Below, piece after piece: positions 39,798-49,772 of a stretch of DNA of 64,000 nucleotides. The stretch is from an uncultured Pseudomonadales bacterium (GTDB lineage: Bacteria; Pseudomonadota; Gammaproteobacteria; Pseudomonadales; Pseudohongiellaceae). How positions within the stretch are numbered: position 1 is the stretch's first letter; every line of letters starts with the position of its first letter. The position numbers were made by a program, and so were the translations under genes. The stretch is from assembly GCA_943842505.1 (NCBI GenBank), contig CALTDI010000009.1:43796-107795 (forward strand), read 5' to 3'. Under the pieces are notes generated by a model that did no database searches, was not told where the DNA came from, and saw only the letters and a program-made list of their open reading frames with translations.

Positions 39798-41018
39798 TTA
39801 AGAGCGGTTTCTTGAGAGTATCGCCGCTGCAGTGACATTGGCGCTGACATTTGCCGCGGTAATAAACATATCCACAATCAAGTCGATGGCGATCAGGATG
39901 CCAATGCCTTCTACCGGCAAGCCTAGAGAGATATACACTGGCGCCATGATGAGCAATCCGCCGCTGGGTATTGCGGGAGAGTAAAAGCTAAACAGTCCTA
40001 TTGCCGCTGCAATAATGAACAGTTCATAGACCGATAGCTCAATGCCGTATAGGCTCGCGACGAAATATGTGCCCGCGATTCTGCCTATGGGTGAAGAAAA
40101 TTTAAATAAGGTTACCGCAATGGGCAGCACCATGCCGGAGACTCTGCTGGAGATGCCAAGTGCTTCGGTTGCCGTAAAGCTAGCCGGAAGCGCCGCCAGT
40201 GAGGAGCGTGTGCTGAAGCCAACAATCTGCGCCGGTGCGAGTGCGCGAGTAAAGTCGCGCAGGGGGATGCGGCCAATATAGACAGCCAGGGGATACAGTG
40301 CCAGTGTAAAGACGACTATCAAGAGGGACACTATTACAATGAAGGAGCCTAGCACGGAGATAGCCGACACGCCGAGAGTTGCTGCCAGCGGAAATACCAA
40401 CGCAAAAATACCGACTGGTGCCAGCAGCATAATCCAGGCGATAAGCACAAACATAGTGTCTTTGATGGCGGTGAAGAAACTAACGATGGCGGCCCGCTCC
40501 TTAGCCCCGATCTTCAATAGCGCCATGGAAAATAGGCCGGTAAATATCATAAGCGGCAATATGGCATTGTTGACGGCGGCGCGGATGGGGTTGATGGGTA
40601 TCAGCGCAACCAGCCAGTCGCGAAAGGGAGGCAGCTCGCTACTACTAACAGTTGCAGTTGTTGCTCGCTCCAGCAGACTGCGGCTTGCCTCGGGATCGAT
40701 GTTCAGCATCGCTATCAGGGGGGGTGCGACAAGAAATGTGAAAAAGCTGGAAGCCACAATCATGGTAACGAATAGCGCCATCGTCTTGCCGCCAAGTTGA
40801 GCTACAGTGCCGGTGGTCTCCTGGCCTGCTATGGCGGTAATCATTAGTGCCATCAACAGCGGCACAACTGTCATGCGAATCCCATTTACCCACAGTGTGC
40901 CTATAGGTTCGATTATCGATGGCAGGAGTGAGTCGGCTGACACATCGAGAAGCGAGAAGCTAATACCGCCTATCAGGCCCATCCCCAGTCCAATCAGAAT
41001 GCGAGTGGAGGCGCTCAT
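39798..41018 (-). CDS. Dicarboxylate/glutamate:cation symporter (DAACS family)
   Basis: About 406 aa from ATG 41018 (RBS GAAGAA, start immediately before helix 1); the frame stays open to ATG 41123, which would add 35 polar residues. Some eight transmembrane helices are visible, with re-entrant-loop region AIPSGGLLIMAPVYISLGLP and the substrate helix LIVDMFITAANVSANVTAA, which match the DAACS fold. It takes up C4-dicarboxylates or acidic amino acids with Na+ or H+. Confidence 0.88.
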   Translation of the reverse strand: MSASTRILIGLGMGLIGGISFSLLDVSADSLLPSIIEPIGTLWVNGIRMTVVPLLMALMITAIAGQETTGTVAQLGGKTMALFVTMIVASSFFTFLVAPPLIAMLNIDPEASRSLLERATTATVSSSELPPFRDWLVALIPINPIRAAVNNAILPLMIFTGLFSMALLKIGAKERAAIVSFFTAIKDTMFVLIAWIMLLAPVGIFALVFPLAATLGVSAISVLGSFIVIVSLLIVVFTLALYPLAVYIGRIPLRDFTRALAPAQIVGFSTRSSLAALPASFTATEALGISSRVSGMVLPIAVTLFKFSSPIGRIAGTYFVASLYGIELSVYELFIIAAAIGLFSFYSPAIPSGGLLIMAPVYISLGLPVEGIGILIAIDLIVDMFITAANVSANVTAAAILSRNRS

Positions 41019-41244
41019 TAATTCTTCGACTCTCTCATCGGGATCATTACGGGTTATTTTCCTGACGGTCTTGTGTACGGTTGAATGCGCTATCTTGCTC
41101 ATTGGTATAGCGCAACATAGCACTGGCCCTTGGGGTAATCAATTTGGCAGAAAGGCAGCATGATTGCAGCGCTTCCGGCTCTTTGGTACCTTCTATAACC
41201 ACAAACAGCTAAACCCACGATTCGCCAGCCATGCAGGACATACA

Positions 41245-41841
41245 ATGAGTAGTAGTGACAGTCGCAACGGGAAAGACCGAGAAGCAACAACACTGAGCCG
41301 TCGGTCTATCTTCAAGATGGGCCTGGCGACAGGCATAGCAGTGCCTATGTCGGCTCTGGGGCAGGCGCCGAATCGCTTGAGACCCCAGCCTGGTGATCAA
41401 TTGGTATTCGAAGAGGGAGCAAATCAGGATGAGCTGGTACGGCCAGAGTTGTTGGAACTGGAGCAGAGGCCCCTATCTGCCCTCGCGCGGGATCCTGAGA
41501 CACAGGTGCTGCGAGACGGGTCCAGACTTAATCGAGTCATGATTACGCGCATCGACCCGCAGAAGCTGACTGCACGCTACCAGGCGAATGCCGCGGAGGG
41601 TGTGATCGCGTATTCGGCAGTGTGCACGCATACCGGTTGCGATGTAATTAACTGGGATGCGGGCCAGTTGCGCATGGCTTGCCCCTGCCATGAGTCTCAG
41701 TTTGATATATATGATGGGGCTAATGTGGTCGGAGGTCCGGCTCCCAGACCATTGGCTATGCTGCCGCTTGAGGTCGTCGATGGTGTTGTGATCGTTGCGG
41801 CAGGCTTTCGTGGCCGTGTGGGTTTTACTCAGCAGTTTTAG
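41245..41841 (+). CDS. Tat-exported Rieske [2Fe-2S] protein
   Basis: 198 aa from ATG 41245. The Tat-type N-terminus has [10 protein letters not shown]. The Rieske ligands are CTHTGC and CPCHES near residues 130-152. It is not with a cytochrome b/c1 operon; instead it lies 72 bp before a PQQ dehydrogenase, so it may carry electrons for that enzyme (inference). An upstream TTG reading from 41164 is rejected. Confidence 0.87.
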   Translation: MSSSDSRNGKDREATTLSRRSIFKMGLATGIAVPMSALGQAPNRLRPQPGDQLVFEEGANQDELVRPELLELEQRPLSALARDPETQVLRDGSRLNRVMITRIDPQKLTARYQANAAEGVIAYSAVCTHTGCDVINWDAGQLRMACPCHESQFDIYDGANVVGGPAPRPLAMLPLEVVDGVVIVAAGFRGRVGFTQQF

Positions 41842-41913
41842 AGTATTAATAATTTTATGTTCGGCGCCTATTCTGGCGCGCTAATTAGAAGAAACACGTT
41901 TAGAGGTTCAAGC

Positions 41914-43626
41914 ATGATAATTCGCTCCAGTATTCTCCTTTGTTGTTCACTTATTTCGAGTCTTCTTTTTGCACAGGATTTGCCTCCCTATAATCCAGTC
42001 ACTGCAGAGCGGTTATTGAATCCCGAGGAGAGTAACTGGTTAATGTATCGCGGCAGTTACGATTCCCACGGCTACAGCAGCCTGGACGAAATCAATACCG
42101 ATAACGTCGATGGCTTGGTCCCGGTTTGGAGTTTCTCTACTGGCTTGAGAGAGGGGCATCAGGCGCCACCCATAGTGAATGACGGCTATATGTACGTCAC
42201 TACGCCGCAGAATCATATCCTGGCAATCAACGCGCGCACCGGCGATCTTATCTGGCGCTACGTGCGTTATCTCCCGGATGACCTGCAGCAGTTTCACCCA
42301 ACGAATCGCGGTGTTGCCCTGTTCGGCGATAGAGTCTACATGGCAACTGTAGATGCGTTCTTGGTTTCTCTCGACGCCTTAACCGGTGAGTTGATCTGGG
42401 AAGTAGCGGTCGAAGATTATTATAACGGTTATTATATGACTATGGCGCCACTGATAGCAGACGGCAATGTGATGGTTGGAGTCTCCGGTGGCGAGTTGGG
42501 AATTCGTGGCTTCGTCGCAGCCTACGATGTAATGACTGGCGAAGAACAATGGAAGACCTACACCATACCAGCGCCGGGTGAGCCGGGTTCGGAATCTTGG
42601 CCGGGGGATACCTGGCAGACTGGCGGAGTTCCGGTATGGCTAACAGGTTCCTACGACCCCGAGTTAAATCTCGCTTACTGGGGCACTGGCAACGGTGGTC
42701 CGTGGATGGGGGATACGCGCCCGGGCGATAATCTTTATTCCTCATCGGTAATCGCCCTGGACGTCACAACTGGCGAACTCAAAAATCACCACCAATATCA
42801 CTGGAACGACTCTTGGGATTGGGATGAGGTTTCGGCGCCGTTGCTAATCGATTTTCAGCGCAATGGTGAAAGTGTGAACGGTATGGTGCATCCCGGGCGC
42901 AACGGCTATCTTTGGTTTCTGGAGCGCGAGGCCGATGCGATTAACTTCGTCGATGCCAACCCCTATGTCTATCAGGATGTATTCACTAGCATCGATCCTG
43001 TTAGCGGCAGACCCGAATACGATATGACGAAGAAACCCGGCACGGGTTACGAAGCGAATTTCTGTCCGTCGCTATGGGGAGGAAAAGATTGGCCTCCGGC
43101 TGCCTTCGATCCCGAGTCGCGTTTACTGTTTATTCCGGCGAATGACAATGTCTGCTCCACTATGGTGGGCGAAGAAATCCAATATAGTCCGGGCCGCTCC
43201 TATATGGGTCGAGGAACTTCAGAGAACGGAGGCTTCTTCGTTCGACCCGGCACCGATCATATCGGCGAACTGCAGGCCTGGAATGTAGATACCGGTGAGC
43301 GCGCCTGGACGACCACATTCGAGAGTCAGAATTGGGGCCCAGTGTTGGCGACGGCGGGTGATCTTGTCTTCATGGGTGGTACTAACGATCGCTATTTTCG
43401 TGCTTTCGATTCCAGCAGCGGCGAGATTCTCTGGCAGCAACGAACCAATTCGGGAATCACCGGCGTCCCCGTCACCTATACTCTGGATGGCAAACAGTAT
43501 ATCGCCGTGCAATCGGGCTGGGGTGTCGATGCCCAGCGCGAACAGAACCTGCTGAATATGGCCAAGGGTGAGAATCACTATGTGCCTCAGGGTGGAGTGA
43601 TCTGGGTTTTCGCTTTGCCTGACTAG
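41914..43626 (+). CDS. Third secreted PQQ-dependent dehydrogenase
   Basis: 570 aa from ATG 41914 with signal MIIRSSILLCCSLISSLLFA; ATG 41857 would add 19 residues. It is a clear paralogue of the 20842 enzyme (shared WLMYRGSYDSHGYSSLDEI-type start, EFGIRG/ELGIRGFVAAYD, YTIP.PGEP). At the place of the vicinal cysteines it has FHPTNRGVA, so the PQQ-contacting disulfide is missing. A cysteine pair near residues 385-425 is unrelated. Probably co-transcribed with the Rieske gene. Confidence 0.87.
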   Translation: MIIRSSILLCCSLISSLLFAQDLPPYNPVTAERLLNPEESNWLMYRGSYDSHGYSSLDEINTDNVDGLVPVWSFSTGLREGHQAPPIVNDGYMYVTTPQNHILAINARTGDLIWRYVRYLPDDLQQFHPTNRGVALFGDRVYMATVDAFLVSLDALTGELIWEVAVEDYYNGYYMTMAPLIADGNVMVGVSGGELGIRGFVAAYDVMTGEEQWKTYTIPAPGEPGSESWPGDTWQTGGVPVWLTGSYDPELNLAYWGTGNGGPWMGDTRPGDNLYSSSVIALDVTTGELKNHHQYHWNDSWDWDEVSAPLLIDFQRNGESVNGMVHPGRNGYLWFLEREADAINFVDANPYVYQDVFTSIDPVSGRPEYDMTKKPGTGYEANFCPSLWGGKDWPPAAFDPESRLLFIPANDNVCSTMVGEEIQYSPGRSYMGRGTSENGGFFVRPGTDHIGELQAWNVDTGERAWTTTFESQNWGPVLATAGDLVFMGGTNDRYFRAFDSSSGEILWQQRTNSGITGVPVTYTLDGKQYIAVQSGWGVDAQREQNLLNMAKGENHYVPQGGVIWVFALPD

Positions 43627-43708
43627 GCCATTGGGTGACCGGCTGGCGTAGTAGTGAGTTAACTGCAGTTACAAATGGGCATAGTACTGAACACAGAGGT
43701 TGAGAGTA

Positions 43709-44221
43709 ATGGACAATATCGTTGCAATAGAAAATCTGATTGAGAAGTTTGAGCAGAAGAAGATGACACGAAGAGAGTTAGTCGCTTCTCTATTGGTGGC
43801 CACGGTTGCTACCTCTGTGCCATCTATCTCGGCACAGACCGCGGCACCGGTCGCTATAGGCAGGTCGATGAATCACGTCTCGCTGTCGGTAACGGATGTG
43901 AATCGTTCGGCGGATTTCTATAATCGTGTTCTGGGTATGGACATTATCTCGCGGCCGGCAAACGGTGGTTTAAATATGGGCCTGGGCGATGAGAGCTTTC
44001 TTGGGCTCTATAATCTGCCTAACCCTGGAGGCATGCATCATATGTGTATCGGTGTGGAGAATTACAATGCCGATGCGCTGGCCGAGAAGCTTCAGGATCA
44101 CGGCATAGATGCGGATGTGAACCGCGACCCGGCGAATCGAACCAGTGGCGGCGACCAACTGTATTTCAGTGATCCCGATGGTATACGTGTGCAACTCGCA
44201 CAGCACGGTTATCTAGGGTAG
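43709..44221 (+). CDS. Exported VOC/glyoxalase-fold protein
   Basis: 170 aa from ATG 43709. The N-terminal MTRRELVASLLVATVATS looks like a Tat or Sec signal preceded by a helical leader. The VOC domain follows: NHVSLSVTDVNRSADFYNRVLG, HHMCIGVENY and FSDPDGIRVQLAQ, with His/His and a late acidic or Gln position as metal ligands. An exported VOC protein is uncommon. It lies 82 bp after the PQQ dehydrogenase. Confidence 0.8.
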   Translation: MDNIVAIENLIEKFEQKKMTRRELVASLLVATVATSVPSISAQTAAPVAIGRSMNHVSLSVTDVNRSADFYNRVLGMDIISRPANGGLNMGLGDESFLGLYNLPNPGGMHHMCIGVENYNADALAEKLQDHGIDADVNRDPANRTSGGDQLYFSDPDGIRVQLAQHGYLG

Positions 44222-44293
44222 AAGGCTATCCAGGGTAAAAGGTTAGCTAGAGCAGAAGTTTATCCAGGGTAGGGCGCCTGGTGGCAGGAACTA

Positions 44294-45551
44294 CTAGTAG
44301 TCCGGCGCTACCAGCCATCTCTGTTCGGTGGCTAAGGGTGCGGTAAGCGTCAGCAAGAAGGCCTCCAACTGACTTCTCTCCACGGCACGTAAGTTCAGCG
44401 GCTTCGCCTCGTTGTGGCTGAGCATAGAACTCGGTGCCTCATTGTAATGCTCAACGACCTCGCTAAGAGTCGACATCTGCCCGCCGTGCATATAAGGCGC
44501 GGTTAGCGATATGTTTCTCAGTGTCGGCGTTTTCATCGCGCCAACCAGATCGTTCGCATCCCGGGCGAAGCGTAACTCTAGTACATTCGGCAGTCGTGGC
44601 ATCACTAAACTCGCCGAGGCAGTTGAATGGATCGTTTCGCGATGTTCGCACTCCATCATATCTGCCCATCGATGGCATCGTGCCGCTTACAGCCAGTACA
44701 CCGGTGTTATGAAACTCATGATTACTCAAGAGCGGCCCGTTGTGACAGCTAACACACTGTCCCTTGTCGATGAAAATTCTTAGGCCTGCTATCTCTGTAT
44801 TATTCAGAGCTTCTGTCTCTGCCGGGTTAGTGGCGAGCTGTGTAATATATTCATCGAAGCGGCCGGGCCCGGGCATGATCTTGCGCTCATAGGCGGCGAT
44901 AGCCTTGCCAAGATTCGCAAAGAATTCCGATATTGCCCTCTGCGTGCCAGTGTCCAGAGTATTCCAATTAGCCAGTTGTTCTTCATCCCCCTCTGGTGTG
45001 CCTGTTTTCGGCAGGTTTGAGACTACGGGCAGCTCTCCGAAAATATCTTCATACATAACACGGTAGTCTGAATCTGTGGACAGCAGCTGTAGTAGTTGAA
45101 TCCTGTCGGTCGCATGCTCATGCTTGGCCTCTAGTGGCGCCAGAGCCTGAGCCCACTGACTGTCTTTTCTACCGTCCCAATAGAACCAGGGGCTATAAGC
45201 AAGTCCCACTAGAGAAGGAGTGTGTACAGGACCAATACCGACGCCGACAGCGAGGGGCAGGCCATCTGTAAACATCAACTCGGGTTTGTGGCAGGTGGCA
45301 CAGGCAACTTGTCCGTTGCTGCTGAGTCGCGTGTCGAAATAGAGGCGATGGCCTAGCTCTGCGGCAGCCGGGTCATCGGCGACTCGATTGCTAGGGTCTG
45401 GCGACAAAGGGGGCAGGGCATCCAAAGATAGCGAGGCTATCAGCCTAAGCTCGTCTTCGCTCCAGTGAGCAGCGCGGGGAATGGACAGGTAGTTCCAGCC
45501 TATGGCTGTGACGACTATTATCGCCACCAGTGGGAGTAGTAGTTTCTTCAT
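44294..45551 (-). CDS. Dihaem cytochrome c peroxidase/MauG-like protein, frameshifted
   Basis: N-terminal membrane anchor or signal ([16 protein letters not shown]), haem motifs CATCHKP near residue 86 and CVSCHNG near 255, and CCP blocks [20 protein letters not shown] and, in another frame, [22 protein letters not shown]. One inserted base near 44578 breaks the frame; the remainder ends at 44294. CCP/MauG proteins reduce peroxide or modify tryptophan residues. The start overlaps the upstream gene by ATGA. Confidence 0.85.
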
Positions 45552-45943
45552 TGCAGAACGAATTCGATGCTAGCGCTGTCTTCGGAGCCATCGTGCTGCA
45601 GGTCAATCTCTAGTAGCCACAAGCCCTGCATGTGGAAACGAACCCCCTCGAGCAGATAATCACCATTGTCCAGGGTTGCAGTAATCTGCGGCTGGGTGGG
45701 TAGGCCATGGTCATGCTCTGGCATACCGCCATTTATCTGCAGTTGTTCTACAGTCAGCGTTTTCCCGCCGCCATCCAGAATGCGTACATGCCAGCTATGT
45801 ATCTGGTTTATGCGTAGCGGCGAAAGCTCGCTGTAGATCTCTATAGTGAGACCTTTCTCGGTGGTGCCCGAAAGGTCGGGTGTTTCTGCAGCATGAGCGC
45901 AGCTAATTGCAAACAACAGTGAAAGGCTAAAAAACAATTTCAT
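45548..45943 (-). CDS. YtkA/FixH-like secreted protein
   Basis: 131 aa from ATG 45943; an open frame to 46009 adds 22 polar residues. Signal peptide ends at CAHAA. The domain has QIHSWHVRILD, NGGMPEHDHGLPTQP and LEGVRFHMQGLWLLEI, a pattern of YtkA-like small beta proteins with conserved His and Met that may bind copper. It is translationally coupled to the dihaem peroxidase. Confidence 0.7.
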   Translation of the reverse strand: MKLFFSLSLLFAISCAHAAETPDLSGTTEKGLTIEIYSELSPLRINQIHSWHVRILDGGGKTLTVEQLQINGGMPEHDHGLPTQPQITATLDNGDYLLEGVRFHMQGLWLLEIDLQHDGSEDSASIEFVLQ

Positions 45944-46061
45944 AACAGCTCGATTTGGGTTTGTCTCTTGGTAAAAAGTTTCGGGGTGGTGCTTTGTCTG
46001 ATGCCGCAATAATACGGGAATCGGCGTTAAGTGAGTAGATCGCGGTGTAGTCGACTTCAGC

Positions 46062-46625
46062 TTAGTTGATGAGCCCGTTGCTGGCCGGCGAAAGTCCGAA
46101 TCCGTTGATCAGCACGAAAATGAGATTAAACAGCATTACCGCCGTGTGTAGAGAAATTTTCTTGGTAAAAGCGGGAAGTGCCGCTATAGCTACTAGCAGC
46201 AGGCCCAGCCAAGGGAGGTCGATGCCCTGAATGACGACGTCTGCTAGCTGCGCCGTTGCGATGAAGGCGGCGAGGCCTATAAAAATCGGCGTTCGCCGCG
46301 ACATATAATAATCGCGCAGGTCGAGATTGGTATCCGGGTCTATGTCAGGCGTGATCGCGTAGGACACGAGTACGATAAACAGCGTTGGAAATATAAGAAA
46401 CCATACCTGATAGATATAGGTAAATTGTATTTCTCGATAGGGCCAGATTCCAACCCAATACTGAATTGCATAGAGCACTATAACGAGTGTCCAGGCTAGA
46501 TGGAGCCAGTCTAGACGCGGTACGATGTGGGTGCGCAGCAGTCTGCCCCAGCCCGCGAAGATTTCGGTGAGCGCGATAGCGATAACCACCGAGGCCAGTG
46601 CCATTAGAAATTCGAAGAGTGACAT
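46062..46625 (-). CDS. Multi-pass membrane protein, unknown
   Basis: 187 aa with about six transmembrane helices (FLMALASVVIAIALTEIFAG, LAWTLVIVLYAIQYWVGIW, VWFLIFPTLFIVLVSYAI and three more). No family recognised. Very hydrophobic and Trp/Tyr-rich in loops. It stands alone. Confidence 0.7.
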   Translation of the reverse strand: MSLFEFLMALASVVIAIALTEIFAGWGRLLRTHIVPRLDWLHLAWTLVIVLYAIQYWVGIWPYREIQFTYIYQVWFLIFPTLFIVLVSYAITPDIDPDTNLDLRDYYMSRRTPIFIGLAAFIATAQLADVVIQGIDLPWLGLLLVAIAALPAFTKKISLHTAVMLFNLIFVLINGFGLSPASNGLIN

Positions 46626-46715
46626 AGTATTTTCGTGCTCAACCTAAGTAGCAGCCATTATATATATGCTTACTACGCTGCGCAGTAGCAGATGGTTTTC
46701 GCGTCCTCTAAACTA

Positions 46716-46749
46716 AAAAAGGGCAAGTCCTCGCGGATTTGCCCTTTTT
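46716..46749 (-). terminator. Terminator of the first cold-shock gene
   Basis: AAAAAGGGCAA (46716-46726) pairs with TTGCCCTTTTT (46739-46749). On the minus strand the stem ends in a T run, right after the cold-shock gene. Confidence 0.85.
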
Positions 46750-46806
46750 GCTTTTCAATCTAAGTCGCTTTACTAGCCAATAAGGCCAGGTGAACGATAG
46801 TCAGAT

Positions 46807-47016
46807 CTAAACAGCTACGATCTCTTCAGCCTGTGGTCCTTTCTGACCGTCAGTTACTACGAACTCTACACGCTGACCTTCAGCAAGAGTCTTGTAACCT
46901 GAGCTTTGAATCGCACTGAAATGTGCAAATACGTCGGGGCCGCCTTCACGTTCGATGAAGCCGAAGCCTTTGTTTTCGTTAAACCATTTCACTGTACCAG
47001 TAATTTTATCGGACAT
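46807..47016 (-). CDS. Cold-shock-domain protein (CspA family) 1
   Basis: 69 aa. Both RNA-binding motifs are present: KGFGFIE (RNP1) and VFAHFSAI (RNP2), after [14 protein letters not shown] proteins melt RNA structure. The 5' leader of about 100 nt is AT-rich. A second family member lies 800 bp away on the same strand. Confidence 0.95.
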   Translation of the reverse strand: MSDKITGTVKWFNENKGFGFIEREGGPDVFAHFSAIQSSGYKTLAEGQRVEFVVTDGQKGPQAEEIVAV

Positions 47017-47178
47017 TTTTGTTACCTAAAGTTAAAACTATTAAAATCCTGCCAAGCAGGGGTCGTGCTAGAATTTCGGCGTACTTATAAACTTATCAGG
47101 ACGAGGTGTTACTAGGAAGACTTCGAAATGGGGAGAATAAATATGTGCTTACTTTCAAGCTACGCGGATTCTACAGGT

Positions 47179-47204
47179 AAACCCTTGCCTGTCAAGGGTT
47201 TTTT
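47179..47204 (+). terminator. Terminator on the + strand with no assigned gene
   Basis: AAACCCTTG (47179-47187) pairs with CAAGGGTTT (47193-47201) and is followed by TTT. No annotated + strand gene lies just upstream, so it may end a small RNA or a tiny unrecognised gene starting near 47100. Confidence 0.6.
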
Positions 47205-47230
47205 CGGACCAGTTCCGGAGCTGGTGCTAG

Positions 47231-47602
47231 CTATTCTGAGATGGCGTGGTAGTTCTTTGCGTGGAAACGAGGGGAGCAAACCGCGAGAAATACCAGGTCG
47301 CCTTTTCCTGTGTTCTTGATTCGCTGTCTTGTGTCCGGGGGAATAACAACAACATCGCCGATGGATACCCTAAGCGGTTCGTCGTCACCTATTTCAGCTA
47401 AGCCTTCACCGTGAACTATGACATAACGCTCGGTGGTGTTTTTCAGATAGTGCCACTTCGTCTGCTGGGCTTCCTCGACTCTGGCTCGGGCTATAGATAC
47501 ATCCTCATCGTCCGTCGAGTTCGATATTTCGGTGATGTAGCAGCCTTCTTCGAAATAATACTCTTGCTTGGGATCGTGTTTTTTTAGCATGCAGGGCTTC
47601 AT
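47231..47602 (-). CDS. Cupin-domain protein
   Basis: 123 aa, single cupin. Motif 1 region TERYVIVHGEGLAEIGD and motif 2 region VVVIPPDTRQRIKNTGKGDL are clear; several expected metal His residues are replaced (Tyr, Arg), so metal binding is doubtful. Short stand-alone cupins of this kind are often annotated as mannose-6-phosphate isomerase-like. An ATG at 47590 is an alternative start. Confidence 0.82.
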   Translation of the reverse strand: MKPCMLKKHDPKQEYYFEEGCYITEISNSTDDEDVSIARARVEEAQQTKWHYLKNTTERYVIVHGEGLAEIGDDEPLRVSIGDVVVIPPDTRQRIKNTGKGDLVFLAVCSPRFHAKNYHAISE

Positions 47603-47758
47603 CTCTTGGTGTTATGAGTTAAAAGCATCGAATGGCACTAGCATACGGAAAAGCTTCGAGTGGAACTAGTTCCTGAGCTCAAATATGTTGGTAGCGATAG
47701 GGTATCGTTCTCGCGAATCTAAACTGAGCAGCGAGGAAGGGGGGGGGTTCTAAAAACA

Positions 47759-47791
47759 CTAGGCTGTCGACAAGATTTGTCCACAGCCTAG
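47759..47791 (-). terminator. Hairpin after the second cold-shock gene
   Basis: CTAGGCTGT (47759-47767) pairs with ACAGCCTAG (47783-47791), with an inner TGTC/GACA-type extension, followed on the minus strand by GTTTTTA. It is probably the cspA terminator. Confidence 0.75.
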
Positions 47792-47812
47792 ATGTTTGGT
47801 GCCAAGTTGGAT

Positions 47813-48019
47813 CTAGAGAGGAACTACTTTATTTGCACAAGGTCCTTTCTGGCCTTGTCCAACTTCGTATTCTACTTCTTGGCCGTCATTTAGCGTGGCG
47901 AAGCCGCCGTCGCTTTGAATTTCTGAATAGTGAACGAAGAGATCGTTGCCACCTTCCGCTGGAGTGATGAAACCAAAACCTTTGTCCGCATTAAACCACT
48001 TAACTGTGCCTTTACTCAT
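47813..48019 (-). CDS. Cold-shock-domain protein (CspA family) 2
   Basis: 68 aa from ATG 48019, preceded by GAGGG; the upstream extension to 48085 is leader. RNP1 is KGFGFIT and RNP2 LFVHYSEI. About 55-60% identical by eye to the first copy. The start is chosen by family ([10 protein letters not shown]). Confidence 0.94.
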   Translation of the reverse strand: MSKGTVKWFNADKGFGFITPAEGGNDLFVHYSEIQSDGGFATLNDGQEVEYEVGQGQKGPCANKVVPL

Positions 48020-48516
48020 GTAGCCCTCGATATATATTTCTTTTTTGACTTTCAAAATTGCAGAAAACGAATCGAAGCTCGACACTTCTTCTGCTCTGTG
48101 GCGAAATTACTGCTTTCTGCCACCACTCTACTTCAGTATTACTCTGAACTGCTTGCCGGCCCACATAGAGGGGCTCGGTTTCAGTGAGAATATCTGGAGG
48201 AATAAATCCCCGCTAGCGATGCATATTCACACAATAGTATGGTGGAACCATTCGAACCCACTTCACCTTTTTAGATCCGAACCGACAGTGTAGAGTCTTC
48301 TAAGCCAAATTCATAGAGGTAGAAGCAGCGTAAACCGTTAAGTTTCCTCGCCATTTCCCTTATTTTGGGCCGTTTTTCCCTATAGCGCCGGTTTTTTGCC
48401 TCACAATTATCGCCGATATAGTTAAATGGCTGTGAGCCGTAGCGAAAAATATTCGTTTTAATATTCCTAAGCTATTGTTATATATAGAGTAATTTTTTAT
48501 GGACTTGAACTTTCGG
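48020..48516. other. Roughly 500-bp intergenic region
   Basis: The first 150 bp are likely the 5' leader of the second cold-shock gene (minus strand), as cspA genes often have long structured leaders. The rest (48200-48500) has no convincing frame. A tRNA-like GTTCGAA with nearby CCACCA on the minus strand was examined and rejected. Confidence 0.5.
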
Positions 48517-49458
48517 CTATTGTCTCGCCAGCAGCCACCATTTCATGGTGCTGGTGACTAATTCTGCAGCGTCTTGTTGGACGAAATGACTCGCACCTGG
48601 CGCGGTGACGATAGTTGTGTCGGCATCTATCCAATCCCAGGTATTGTTCAGGCCGTCTGAATGCAGTGCCGTGTCTTCCAGACCATGAAATACAAGCACT
48701 GGCATATTGAGTCTTGGCGCACTTGGAGCTGTTCCGGAGCTTTCGCCCCTCGGGTAGTTTTGCTTGTAGTAGGCGAGCATGCCATCGAAGCTGGAGCGCC
48801 CGAAGGCCTCAACATACTTCTGCCTCGCAGCCGGGTCACTTACCCAGCCTGAGAGTGTCTGCGGATTCATGGGCTGTCCGAAGAAGATGTCTGGATCGGT
48901 AGCCTTGCCGGCAATGAAAGCGCGCGCATAACCACTATTTTCCTGCTGTTCTTGGTTGTTAGCCAGTTCTCGCGCCATGCCATTGGGGTGGGGAAGGTTG
49001 AGAATAACCAGGTTTTCGACCATCTCGGGAAGCGCAAAGGCGAACTGCCATGACACGATGCCACCCCAGTCATGGCCAACTATATTGGCTTTCTCCTCAC
49101 CGAAATGGCGAATCACAGCCGCTACATCGCCAATAAGGTTTGCCATGGCGTAGCTGGATTCTGCCTCTGGCTGCCCGCTGAGGTTGTATCCGCGCTGGTC
49201 TATGGCGACAACTTTGAAGTTGTCCTTTAGCCCCTCCATCTGATGGCGCCAGCTATACCAGTAGTCTGGGAAGCCATGGATCATGATGACAAGAGGGCCC
49301 TCACCGACGCTCGCGTAATGAATTTCCACGCCATTATTGTCTGCATAGCCATGTTCTACTTCGTCCAGCAGGTCAGCATGGGCTGTATTCGCAACCAGGA
49401 TCAGGGCGACGAGTGCTGGTAGGTAAGGGAGGTATCTGAGAACGTTGGGGAATGCCAT
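48517..49458 (-). CDS. Secreted epoxide-hydrolase/dehalogenase-type alpha/beta hydrolase
   Basis: 313 aa with signal peptide ending NTAHA. The oxyanion block is [15 protein letters not shown], the nucleophile is Asp in [13 protein letters not shown] near residue 134, and the His is in GASHFVQQD near 290. An Asp nucleophile with HGxP fits soluble epoxide hydrolase or haloalkane dehalogenase; [10 protein letters not shown] favours epoxide hydrolase. Stand-alone gene. Confidence 0.86.
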   Translation of the reverse strand: MAFPNVLRYLPYLPALVALILVANTAHADLLDEVEHGYADNNGVEIHYASVGEGPLVIMIHGFPDYWYSWRHQMEGLKDNFKVVAIDQRGYNLSGQPEAESSYAMANLIGDVAAVIRHFGEEKANIVGHDWGGIVSWQFAFALPEMVENLVILNLPHPNGMARELANNQEQQENSGYARAFIAGKATDPDIFFGQPMNPQTLSGWVSDPAARQKYVEAFGRSSFDGMLAYYKQNYPRGESSGTAPSAPRLNMPVLVFHGLEDTALHSDGLNNTWDWIDADTTIVTAPGASHFVQQDAAELVTSTMKWWLLARQ

Positions 49459-49772
49459 GGTTAGCTCCGGTTTATTGCGACACTACAAGTGATGAAGGCC
49501 AATAATTTGGTAGCCGCGGGACAGTGGCTCAGCCCGAGGATAGGTGATGAGCCGATTAAAGCAGAAAAAAGAGGAAAAGTTGACGAGTTTTAGGAGGCCA
49601 GACACCCTTCGGCAGGTCGATGCTATCGTTCTGGCGCGAATCGCAGATGCTAACTATCTGTAATAGCTTGTGAATGTTAAAATGTCAGGATAACTAAAGG
49701 GGCAGTTGGTAGTTGTCTGTGTAGGTGATGACATTGAAGGGAAGTGGAAAAATGAAGTGGGGAACAGAGAAT

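Noticed and set aside
48225..48285. tRNA gene on the minus strand
   Set aside because: GTTCGAA and CCACCA occur together, but the T stem does not pair and no D or anticodon arm can be drawn.
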